Source: Halictus rubicundus (Eukaryota; Arthropoda; Insecta; Hymenoptera; Halictidae). From it: a DNA stretch of 64,000 bases. How positions within the stretch are numbered: the first letter of the stretch is position 1; each line of letters starts with the position of its first letter. The notes beneath the pieces were generated by a model. The model did not search any database. It saw only the letters and a list, made by a program, of their open reading frames with translations, and had not been told where the DNA came from. The position numbers and the translations under genes were made by a program. The stretch lies in NCBI RefSeq assembly GCF_050948215.1, contig NC_135164.1, forward strand, positions 10,586,697-10,650,696. The letters are read 5' to 3'. Positions 48,579 through 58,500 of the stretch are shown piece after piece.

Positions 48579-51500
48579 TGGCCCATATTCCGCGCTGGTC
48601 CCCTCTCCCGGTACTCCAGGCCAACCTCAACCACTGCCGCCAGGCGCAGGACCTAATGGTCCAATGCCTGGAGGAGTGGGGGGTTGGCCTGGCCGTCGCC
48701 ACGGAGCCGCACAGAGTCCCGGACCACCCACACTGGTCCGGGGACGATGACGGCTCCGTGGCGATATGGTGGCGTCGCCACTCGGCGACTGTGCCCCCCT
48801 GCTCCGTGGTCGAACGGGGCAGGGGGATGGTTATGGTAAAGTGGGGAAGATTTCTGGTCGTGGGGTGCTACAGCTCACCCAGTTATGACTCCGCCGAATT
48901 AGGGATGTTCCTGGACCGGCTGGGGCTTATGATAGCCCCGTATATGTCCGGTCCAGTGTTGGTCCTGGGGGACCTCAATGCGAGGTCCTCTACCTGGGGT
49001 AACCCCGGGACCAACGCCCGAGGCGGAGTCCTGGAAGACTGGGCGGAGGGGATGGAGCTCCGGTTGTTAAACCGGGGCTCCGTGCCTACGTGCGTGAGGT
49101 GGAATGGCTGGTCCATAGTGGACGTGTCATTCGCGACGGCCGCCGCCTCACGCCGTGTGTCCAATTGGCGGGTCTGGAGTGGAGAGACCTTGTCGGACCA
49201 CAGCTACGTCCTGATGGACGTGGCTGTGGTCTCGGACTCGCCATTGGACACGCCCCTCCGACGTGGCACCCCGTCAGCGCCCAGATGGGCGCTGAAACGA
49301 CTGGACGGGGATCTCCTGAGGGCCGCGATTATCGGCTCCGCCTGGCCTTCGGCCAGGGAGCGCGAGGCAGACGAGGGGGCGGCTTGGATCCGGGGCACGT
49401 TGCAGATGATCTGTGACGTGGCGATGCCCCGGGTCCGAGCTCAGCCCCCGAGAAAGTCAGTTTACTGGTGGTCGGGGGAGCTGGCCGAACTCCGCAGTTC
49501 GGCCGGCCGAGCCCGCCGCCAGTATGCCCGCGCCCGTCGCCGCCATTTTCTGGGCGGCGACGCGGAGCTGAGGGTCGCCGAGCTGTACAGGGAGTACAGA
49601 TCGGCGGCCGTGGCCCTCAAGCGTGCGATTGCCGCTGCTAAGGCCAAGGCCTGGGATGAGCTCCTGCTCACCCTCCGTGAAGATCCGTGGGGACGCCCGT
49701 ATAAGGCGGTGCTTGGGAAGCTCCGCCCCTGGGCGTCCCCGGTCACGGAGCGGCTAGACCCGGAACTTCTGGGGCGCGTAGTGGATGCCCTCTTCCCCCT
49801 GAGTGAGGGGGGGAGGGAACGCGCCCCGGGTCCGGCCATTCAATGGTCGGACGAATTCCGGGTCACCGAGTGGGAGCTGTACCAGGCCGTCCGGGAGCTC
49901 CGGGCCAGGGGCAAGAAGGCTCCTGGCCCCGATGGGGTTCCCGGTGGTATAATGGCCTTAGCTATGGAGGTCCTCGCCCCGGCGTTCAGGAGCGTCATGG
50001 ACGCGAGCCTGCGCCGGGGAGTCTTCCCCACTGTGTGGAAAGAAGCGTGCCTGGTTCTCCTCCAAAAGGAGGGGAAACCCGCAGAGTCTCCCTCTGCCTA
50101 CCGGCCGGTGTGTCTGCTCGACGAGGCGGGCAAGTTGTTCGAAAGAATTATTGCTGCCCGCCTCGTTGAGCATCTGTCGCGGGGTGGTCCCGACCTGAGC
50201 GACAGCCAGTTTGGGTTCCGGAGGGGGCGCTCCACTGTAGACGCATTGGAGCGCCTGCGCCTCCTCCGGGAGCAGGCTGTCGCTCGGGGCAGGGTGTTGA
50301 TAGCAGTGTCATTGGACATTTCCAATGCGTTCAACACCCTGCCCTGGTCGGAGATAATGGGGGCGCTGGACCATTTCCAGGTGCCCCCTTATCTCCGGGA
50401 GGTGGTCGGCGATTACCTCCGCGACAGAGAGGTGGTTTACACCGGCCGGTATAACACCGTTTACAAGAGGGAGACGCACCGCGGCGTTCCGCAGGGGTCG
50501 GTCCTCGGACCGCTCCTGTGGAACTTGGCGTACGACGCGGTGCTGCGGGTTGTCCTCCCCCCGGATACGGGTGTCATCTGCTATGCAGATGACACCCTGG
50601 TTTATGCCGAGGGGGAGGACTGGAGGAGAACCAGGCACCTGGGTGAGGCTGCCCTGGACTGCGTGGTCGGGCGAATCCGGAGAATGGGGTTGACCGTGGC
50701 CGCCACAAAAACCGAGGCGATTTGGTTGCATTCGCCTCGGGTGTGGCGGCTACCCCGCGGTCAGGATCTCCGGATTCGCGTCGCTGAAACCTCCGTCGCG
50801 ATCGGGCCCAGGATGAGGTACCTGGGCCTGATCATAGACGGCCGCTGGCGATTCGATGGACACTTCGAGCTCCTTGCCCCCCGACTAGAGAGGACGGCAG
50901 CCGCATTGGCGCGGCTGCTGCCGAATGTCGGGGGGCCGGATGTGAAAGTACGCCGCCTCTATGTGGAGGTGGTGCGGTCAATAGCCCTGTATGGGGCCCC
51001 CGTATGGCACCGCTCGCTCGAGGCCAGCACGCCCAGCCGCAAACTCTTAGAAAGAGTGCGGCGGCGGCTGGCCTTGCGGGTCATACGGGGGTACCGCACC
51101 ATCTCCACCGAGGCGGCGGGACTCCTCGCCGTGATTCCACCCTTCACTGTGGTGGCGGCGGAGCGGGCGAAGCTATACCACATCGCCCGCTCCTTCCGCC
51201 GCCCGCCGGGGGTGGAACTCACGCGCGAGGAGGAGGAGGAGCTCGAGGGCCAGAATCGCCAGGCCCGGACGGAAAGTTTATCGGAGTGGAGGGCGATGCT
51301 AACGCCCTCCACACGTCCGATTGTCCGGGCCCTCCTGCCCATATTTCATATATGGTGCAGGAGGCGGGGAAGGTTGACCTTCCGCCTCACGCAGGTGCTC
51401 TCCGGCCACGGTTGCTTCGGAGAGTACCTGCACAGAATGGGGCGGGAGCCGACTGCGCAGTGCCACCACTGCGGCGAAGATGTGGACACGGCGCGGCACA

Positions 51501-51916
51501 CTCTGGAGGAGTGCCCAGCTTGGGCCGAGCCGCGCCGTGTCCTTAGAGCCGCGGTGGAAGGGTGGGACCTCTCGCTGTCGACCGTGGTCGACCACATGGT
51601 CGACAGCGTGAGGTCGTGGAAGGCGGTGGCCTCCTTCTGCGATGATGTGATCAAGCAGAAGGAGGCCGCCGAGCGGGCCCGGGAACGGGACCCGGGCTCC
51701 GCGAGGCGTATTTGGGCGCGGGGACGACCCCCGCGCCGACGTGTGCCCCCCAGTAGGGGGGCGGAGAGGGTAGGGAGGGCGCGGGGGTCTCCCCCGCGTC
51801 AACGTGTGCCCCCGGTGGTGGGGGGCGGAGTGGGGTTGGCGCGGGGAGTTCCCCCGCGCTCTGTTATGCCCCCACCACTGGGGGCGGCGAATTTGGGGGC
51901 CCAGGGCGTGAGCTGA
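48578..51916 (+). CDS. LINE copy 2 ORF2, APE endonuclease-reverse transcriptase
   Basis: 1112 residues, same length as copy 1 with roughly 40 substitutions by eye. All catalytic landmarks are kept: Glu43, GDLNAR, SDH, YADD and the C-terminal CX2CX8HX4C. Changes are not spread evenly. The endonuclease is almost unchanged. A patch in the RT palm (about 545-640: NAFNTLPW, FTGRYG to YTGRYN, HSRE to YKRE) and the segment after the zinc knuckle hold most of them. No stop or frameshift is present, so the protein should be functional. Confidence 0.95.
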   Translation: MAHIPRWSPLPVLQANLNHCRQAQDLMVQCLEEWGVGLAVATEPHRVPDHPHWSGDDDGSVAIWWRRHSATVPPCSVVERGRGMVMVKWGRFLVVGCYSSPSYDSAELGMFLDRLGLMIAPYMSGPVLVLGDLNARSSTWGNPGTNARGGVLEDWAEGMELRLLNRGSVPTCVRWNGWSIVDVSFATAAASRRVSNWRVWSGETLSDHSYVLMDVAVVSDSPLDTPLRRGTPSAPRWALKRLDGDLLRAAIIGSAWPSAREREADEGAAWIRGTLQMICDVAMPRVRAQPPRKSVYWWSGELAELRSSAGRARRQYARARRRHFLGGDAELRVAELYREYRSAAVALKRAIAAAKAKAWDELLLTLREDPWGRPYKAVLGKLRPWASPVTERLDPELLGRVVDALFPLSEGGRERAPGPAIQWSDEFRVTEWELYQAVRELRARGKKAPGPDGVPGGIMALAMEVLAPAFRSVMDASLRRGVFPTVWKEACLVLLQKEGKPAESPSAYRPVCLLDEAGKLFERIIAARLVEHLSRGGPDLSDSQFGFRRGRSTVDALERLRLLREQAVARGRVLIAVSLDISNAFNTLPWSEIMGALDHFQVPPYLREVVGDYLRDREVVYTGRYNTVYKRETHRGVPQGSVLGPLLWNLAYDAVLRVVLPPDTGVICYADDTLVYAEGEDWRRTRHLGEAALDCVVGRIRRMGLTVAATKTEAIWLHSPRVWRLPRGQDLRIRVAETSVAIGPRMRYLGLIIDGRWRFDGHFELLAPRLERTAAALARLLPNVGGPDVKVRRLYVEVVRSIALYGAPVWHRSLEASTPSRKLLERVRRRLALRVIRGYRTISTEAAGLLAVIPPFTVVAAERAKLYHIARSFRRPPGVELTREEEEELEGQNRQARTESLSEWRAMLTPSTRPIVRALLPIFHIWCRRRGRLTFRLTQVLSGHGCFGEYLHRMGREPTAQCHHCGEDVDTARHTLEECPAWAEPRRVLRAAVEGWDLSLSTVVDHMVDSVRSWKAVASFCDDVIKQKEAAERARERDPGSARRIWARGRPPRRRVPPSRGAERVGRARGSPPRQRVPPVVGGGVGLARGVPPRSVMPPPLGAANLGAQGVS

Positions 51917-52491
51917 CCCGGGCCCCCCGGGGGGAGCATAGCTCCCCCCGTGATAGGCCGACACCCCCCGGGTTAGTTTCCCGGTTGGTGGGGGGTGTCG
52001 GTCCCCCCTCCCCCCGATAGGGGAGGGGGACCGTGGGGGGTTTTTGGGGAAAGGAAGGGTCGGGGCGTGCCGGATCGCGCCTCCGACGGCCCTTCCTTCC
52101 GGTAGCGGCGTCCTCTTGCTCTGGCCGGGGCTGGTTCCTTCGGGACACTGGCCCCGAGCGGGGCACGAGGACTCCGGGAGCTGTGGGTGGACCGAGCTGG
52201 GGCTCGGGAAGCCCAATCCGAAGGCTCCAGGGATGGGGACACCGGGCGGGTCCCTCCGCCCGGGGTCTTATAGCGTAGGCAGTGGGGGAGGTTAACCCCT
52301 CCCCCGGGGTGGCATGTATTAGCTGGGAGGTGTCCTGTTGAGTACTCGCGTGATCCAGGCACCTCCCATGTAGCTTAGGTGGGCGTGAGGTTTTAGTGGG
52401 TAGTCTCCGGGGGCTCCGCCCCCCGGAGAGAATCCCACATAACCCCGGCTTCCCCCAGGGAGTCGGGGTATGTATAAAACATTTCCTCACG

Positions 52492-52552
<61 letters not shown>
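51917..52552 (+). other. 3' UTR and poly(A) tail of LINE copy 2
   Basis: About 577 nt, almost the same as copy 1 apart from the first 120 nt, followed by A59. The terminal stem keeps pairing: C656 of copy 1 (numbered 41656) is T here, turning a G-C into a G-U pair. Confidence 0.7.
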
Positions 52553-52555
<3 letters not shown>

Positions 52556-55500
52556 TTAGGGTTAGGGTTAGGGTTAGGGTTAGGGTTAGGGTTAGGGTTA
52601 GGGTTAGGGTTAGGGTTAGGGTTAGGGTTAGGGTTAGGGTTAGGGTTAGGGTTAGGGTTAGGGTTAGGGTTAGGGTTAGGGTTAGGGTTAGGGTTAGGGT
52701 TAGGGTTAGGGTTAGGGTTAGGGTTAGGGTTAGGGTTAGGGTTAGGGTTAGGGTTAGGGTTAGGGTTAGGGTTAGGGTTAGGGTTAGGGTTAGGGTTAGG
52801 GTTAGGGTTAGGGTTAGGGTTAGGGTTAGGGTTAGGGTTAGGGTTAGGGTTAGGGTTAGGGTTAGGGTTAGGGTTAGGGTTAGGGTTAGGGTTAGGGTTA
52901 GGGTTAGGGTTAGGGTTAGGGTTAGGGTTAGGGTTAGGGTTAGGGTTAGGGTTAGGGTTAGGGTTAGGGTTAGGGTTAGGGTTAGGGTTAGGGTTAGGGT
53001 TAGGGTTAGGGTTAGGGTTAGGGTTAGGGTTAGGGTTAGGGTTAGGGTTAGGGTTAGGGTTAGGGTTAGGGTTAGGGTTAGGGTTAGGGTTAGGGTTAGG
53101 GTTAGGGTTAGGGTTAGGGTTAGGGTTAGGGTTAGGGTTAGGGTTAGGGTTAGGGTTAGGGTTAGGGTTAGGGTTAGGGTTAGGGTTAGGGTTAGGGTTA
53201 GGGTTAGGGTTAGGGTTAGGGTTAGGGTTAGGGTTAGGGTTAGGGTTAGGGTTAGGGTTAGGGTTAGGGTTAGGGTTAGGGTTAGGGTTAGGGTTAGGGT
53301 TAGGGTTAGGGTTAGGGTTAGGGTTAGGGTTAGGGTTAGGGTTAGGGTTAGGGTTAGGGTTAGGGTTAGGGTTAGGGTTAGGGTTAGGGTTAGGGTTAGG
53401 GTTAGGGTTAGGGTTAGGGTTAGGGTTAGGGTTAGGGTTAGGGTTAGGGTTAGGGTTAGGGTTAGGGTTAGGGTTAGGGTTAGGGTTAGGGTTAGGGTTA
53501 GGGTTAGGGTTAGGGTTAGGGTTAGGGTTAGGGTTAGGGTTAGGGTTAGGGTTAGGGTTAGGGTTAGGGTTAGGGTTAGGGTTAGGGTTAGGGTTAGGGT
53601 TAGGGTTAGGGTTAGGGTTAGGGTTAGGGTTAGGGTTAGGGTTAGGGTTAGGGTTAGGGTTAGGGTTAGGGTTAGGGTTAGGGTTAGGGTTAGGGTTAGG
53701 GTTAGGGTTAGGGTTAGGGTTAGGGTTAGGGTTAGGGTTAGGGTTAGGGTTAGGGTTAGGGTTAGGGTTAGGGTTAGGGTTAGGGTTAGGGTTAGGGTTA
53801 GGGTTAGGGTTAGGGTTAGGGTTAGGGTTAGGGTTAGGGTTAGGGTTAGGGTTAGGGTTAGGGTTAGGGTTAGGGTTAGGGTTAGGGTTAGGGTTAGGGT
53901 TAGGGTTAGGGTTAGGGTTAGGGTTAGGGTTAGGGTTAGGGTTAGGGTTAGGGTTAGGGTTAGGGTTAGGGTTAGGGTTAGGGTTAGGGTTAGGGTTAGG
54001 GTTAGGGTTAGGGTTAGGGTTAGGGTTAGGGTTAGGGTTAGGGTTAGGGTTAGGGTTAGGGTTAGGGTTAGGGTTAGGGTTAGGGTTAGGGTTAGGGTTA
54101 GGGTTAGGGTTAGGGTTAGGGTTAGGGTTAGGGTTAGGGTTAGGGTTAGGGTTAGGGTTAGGGTTAGGGTTAGGGTTAGGGTTAGGGTTAGGGTTAGGGT
54201 TAGGGTTAGGGTTAGGGTTAGGGTTAGGGTTAGGGTTAGGGTTAGGGTTAGGGTTAGGGTTAGGGTTAGGGTTAGGGTTAGGGTTAGGGTTAGGGTTAGG
54301 GTTAGGGTTAGGGTTAGGGTTAGGGTTAGGGTTAGGGTTAGGGTTAGGGTTAGGGTTAGGGTTAGGGTTAGGGTTAGGGTTAGGGTTAGGGTTAGGGTTA
54401 GGGTTAGGGTTAGGGTTAGGGTTAGGGTTAGGGTTAGGGTTAGGGTTAGGGTTAGGGTTAGGGTTAGGGTTAGGGTTAGGGTTAGGGTTAGGGTTAGGGT
54501 TAGGGTTAGGGTTAGGGTTAGGGTTAGGGTTAGGGTTAGGGTTAGGGTTAGGGTTAGGGTTAGGGTTAGGGTTAGGGTTAGGGTTAGGGTTAGGGTTAGG
54601 GTTAGGGTTAGGGTTAGGGTTAGGGTTAGGGTTAGGGTTAGGGTTAGGGTTAGGGTTAGGGTTAGGGTTAGGGTTAGGGTTAGGGTTAGGGTTAGGGTTA
54701 GGGTTAGGGTTAGGGTTAGGGTTAGGGTTAGGGTTAGGGTTAGGGTTAGGGTTAGGGTTAGGGTTAGGGTTAGGGTTAGGGTTAGGGTTAGGGTTAGGGT
54801 TAGGGTTAGGGTTAGGGTTAGGGTTAGGGTTAGGGTTAGGGTTAGGGTTAGGGTTAGGGTTAGGGTTAGGGTTAGGGTTAGGGTTAGGGTTAGGGTTAGG
54901 GTTAGGGTTAGGGTTAGGGTTAGGGTTAGGGTTAGGGTTAGGGTTAGGGTTAGGGTTAGGGTTAGGGTTAGGGTTAGGGTTAGGGTTAGGGTTAGGGTTA
55001 GGGTTAGGGTTAGGGTTAGGGTTAGGGTTAGGGTTAGGGTTAGGGTTAGGGTTAGGGTTAGGGTTAGGGTTAGGGTTAGGGTTAGGGTTAGGGTTAGGGT
55101 TAGGGTTAGGGTTAGGGTTAGGGTTAGGGTTAGGGTTAGGGTTAGGGTTAGGGTTAGGGTTAGGGTTAGGGTTAGGGTTAGGGTTAGGGTTAGGGTTAGG
55201 GTTAGGGTTAGGGTTAGGGTTAGGGTTAGGGTTAGGGTTAGGGTTAGGGTTAGGGTTAGGGTTAGGGTTAGGGTTAGGGTTAGGGTTAGGGTTAGGGTTA
55301 GGGTTAGGGTTAGGGTTAGGGTTAGGGTTAGGGTTAGGGTTAGGGTTAGGGTTAGGGTTAGGGTTAGGGTTAGGGTTAGGGTTAGGGTTAGGGTTAGGGT
55401 TAGGGTTAGGGTTAGGGTTAGGGTTAGGGTTAGGGTTAGGGTTAGGGTTAGGGTTAGGGTTAGGGTTAGGGTTAGGGTTAGGGTTAGGGTTAGGGTTAGG

Positions 55501-58500
55501 GTTAGGGTTAGGGTTAGGGTTAGGGTTAGGGTTAGGGTTAGGGTTAGGGTTAGGGTTAGGGTTAGGGTTAGGGTTAGGGTTAGGGTTAGGGTTAGGGTTA
55601 GGGTTAGGGTTAGGGTTAGGGTTAGGGTTAGGGTTAGGGTTAGGGTTAGGGTTAGGGTTAGGGTTAGGGTTAGGGTTAGGGTTAGGGTTAGGGTTAGGGT
55701 TAGGGTTAGGGTTAGGGTTAGGGTTAGGGTTAGGGTTAGGGTTAGGGTTAGGGTTAGGGTTAGGGTTAGGGTTAGGGTTAGGGTTAGGGTTAGGGTTAGG
55801 GTTAGGGTTAGGGTTAGGGTTAGGGTTAGGGTTAGGGTTAGGGTTAGGGTTAGGGTTAGGGTTAGGGTTAGGGTTAGGGTTAGGGTTAGGGTTAGGGTTA
55901 GGGTTAGGGTTAGGGTTAGGGTTAGGGTTAGGGTTAGGGTTAGGGTTAGGGTTAGGGTTAGGGTTAGGGTTAGGGTTAGGGTTAGGGTTAGGGTTAGGGT
56001 TAGGGTTAGGGTTAGGGTTAGGGTTAGGGTTAGGGTTAGGGTTAGGGTTAGGGTTAGGGTTAGGGTTAGGGTTAGGGTTAGGGTTAGGGTTAGGGTTAGG
56101 GTTAGGGTTAGGGTTAGGGTTAGGGTTAGGGTTAGGGTTAGGGTTAGGGTTAGGGTTAGGGTTAGGGTTAGGGTTAGGGTTAGGGTTAGGGTTAGGGTTA
56201 GGGTTAGGGTTAGGGTTAGGGTTAGGGTTAGGGTTAGGGTTAGGGTTAGGGTTAGGGTTAGGGTTAGGGTTAGGGTTAGGGTTAGGGTTAGGGTTAGGGT
56301 TAGGGTTAGGGTTAGGGTTAGGGTTAGGGTTAGGGTTAGGGTTAGGGTTAGGGTTAGGGTTAGGGTTAGGGTTAGGGTTAGGGTTAGGGTTAGGGTTAGG
56401 GTTAGGGTTAGGGTTAGGGTTAGGGTTAGGGTTAGGGTTAGGGTTAGGGTTAGGGTTAGGGTTAGGGTTAGGGTTAGGGTTAGGGTTAGGGTTAGGGTTA
56501 GGGTTAGGGTTAGGGTTAGGGTTAGGGTTAGGGTTAGGGTTAGGGTTAGGGTTAGGGTTAGGGTTAGGGTTAGGGTTAGGGTTAGGGTTAGGGTTAGGGT
56601 TAGGGTTAGGGTTAGGGTTAGGGTTAGGGTTAGGGTTAGGGTTAGGGTTAGGGTTAGGGTTAGGGTTAGGGTTAGGGTTAGGGTTAGGGTTAGGGTTAGG
56701 GTTAGGGTTAGGGTTAGGGTTAGGGTTAGGGTTAGGGTTAGGGTTAGGGTTAGGGTTAGGGTTAGGGTTAGGGTTAGGGTTAGGGTTAGGGTTAGGGTTA
56801 GGGTTAGGGTTAGGGTTAGGGTTAGGGTTAGGGTTAGGGTTAGGGTTAGGGTTAGGGTTAGGGTTAGGGTTAGGGTTAGGGTTAGGGTTAGGGTTAGGGT
56901 TAGGGTTAGGGTTAGGGTTAGGGTTAGGGTTAGGGTTAGGGTTAGGGTTAGGGTTAGGGTTAGGGTTAGGGTTAGGGTTAGGGTTAGGGTTAGGGTTAGG
57001 GTTAGGGTTAGGGTTAGGGTTAGGGTTAGGGTTAGGGTTAGGGTTAGGGTTAGGGTTAGGGTTAGGGTTAGGGTTAGGGTTAGGGTTAGGGTTAGGGTTA
57101 GGGTTAGGGTTAGGGTTAGGGTTAGGGTTAGGGTTAGGGTTAGGGTTAGGGTTAGGGTTAGGGTTAGGGTTAGGGTTAGGGTTAGGGTTAGGGTTAGGGT
57201 TAGGGTTAGGGTTAGGGTTAGGGTTAGGGTTAGGGTTAGGGTTAGGGTTAGGGTTAGGGTTAGGGTTAGGGTTAGGGTTAGGGTTAGGGTTAGGGTTAGG
57301 GTTAGGGTTAGGGTTAGGGTTAGGGTTAGGGTTAGGGTTAGGGTTAGGGTTAGGGTTAGGGTTAGGGTTAGGGTTAGGGTTAGGGTTAGGGTTAGGGTTA
57401 GGGTTAGGGTTAGGGTTAGGGTTAGGGTTAGGGTTAGGGTTAGGGTTAGGGTTAGGGTTAGGGTTAGGGTTAGGGTTAGGGTTAGGGTTAGGGTTAGGGT
57501 TAGGGTTAGGGTTAGGGTTAGGGTTAGGGTTAGGGTTAGGGTTAGGGTTAGGGTTAGGGTTAGGGTTAGGGTTAGGGTTAGGGTTAGGGTTAGGGTTAGG
57601 GTTAGGGTTAGGGTTAGGGTTAGGGTTAGGGTTAGGGTTAGGGTTAGGGTTAGGGTTAGGGTTAGGGTTAGGGTTAGGGTTAGGGTTAGGGTTAGGGTTA
57701 GGGTTAGGGTTAGGGTTAGGGTTAGGGTTAGGGTTAGGGTTAGGGTTAGGGTTAGGGTTAGGGTTAGGGTTAGGGTTAGGGTTAGGGTTAGGGTTAGGGT
57801 TAGGGTTAGGGTTAGGGTTAGGGTTAGGGTTAGGGTTAGGGTTAGGGTTAGGGTTAGGGTTAGGGTTAGGGTTAGGGTTAGGGTTAGGGTTAGGGTTAGG
57901 GTTAGGGTTAGGGTTAGGGTTAGGGTTAGGGTTAGGGTTAGGGTTAGGGTTAGGGTTAGGGTTAGGGTTAGGGTTAGGGTTAGGGTTAGGGTTAGGGTTA
58001 GGGTTAGGGTTAGGGTTAGGGTTAGGGTTAGGGTTAGGGTTAGGGTTAGGGTTAGGGTTAGGGTTAGGGTTAGGGTTAGGGTTAGGGTTAGGGTTAGGGT
58101 TAGGGTTAGGGTTAGGGTTAGGGTTAGGGTTAGGGTTAGGGTTAGGGTTAGGGTTAGGGTTAGGGTTAGGGTTAGGGTTAGGGTTAGGGTTAGGGTTAGG
58201 GTTAGGGTTAGGGTTAGGGTTAGGGTTAGGGTTAGGGTTAGGGTTAGGGTTAGGGTTAGGGTTAGGGTTAGGGTTAGGGTTAGGGTTAGGGTTAGGGTTA
58301 GGGTTAGGGTTAGGGTTAGGGTTAGGGTTAGGGTTAGGGTTAGGGTTAGGGTTAGGGTTAGGGTTAGGGTTAGGGTTAGGGTTAGGGTTAGGGTTAGGGT
58401 TAGGGTTAGGGTTAGGGTTAGGGTTAGGGTTAGGGTTAGGGTTAGGGTTAGGGTTAGGGTTAGGGTTAGGGTTAGGGTTAGGGTTAGGGTTAGGGTTAGG

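Larger units (their letters stand above)
45835..52552 (+). mobile_element. Telomere-specific R1-clade LINE, copy 2 (full length)
   Basis: A second complete element has the same orientation, same 5' start (GGGGACCGAGG) and same 3' end (CACGAT). Its body is about 6659 nt against 6652 in copy 1. The poly(A) tail is 59 nt, against 22. Both ORFs are open. The 5' flank differs from copy 1 by a variant unit (GGGGTAGGGT), and the 3' tail again abuts GGGTTA, so this is an independent insertion or a telomeric duplication with later change. Confidence 0.93.
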
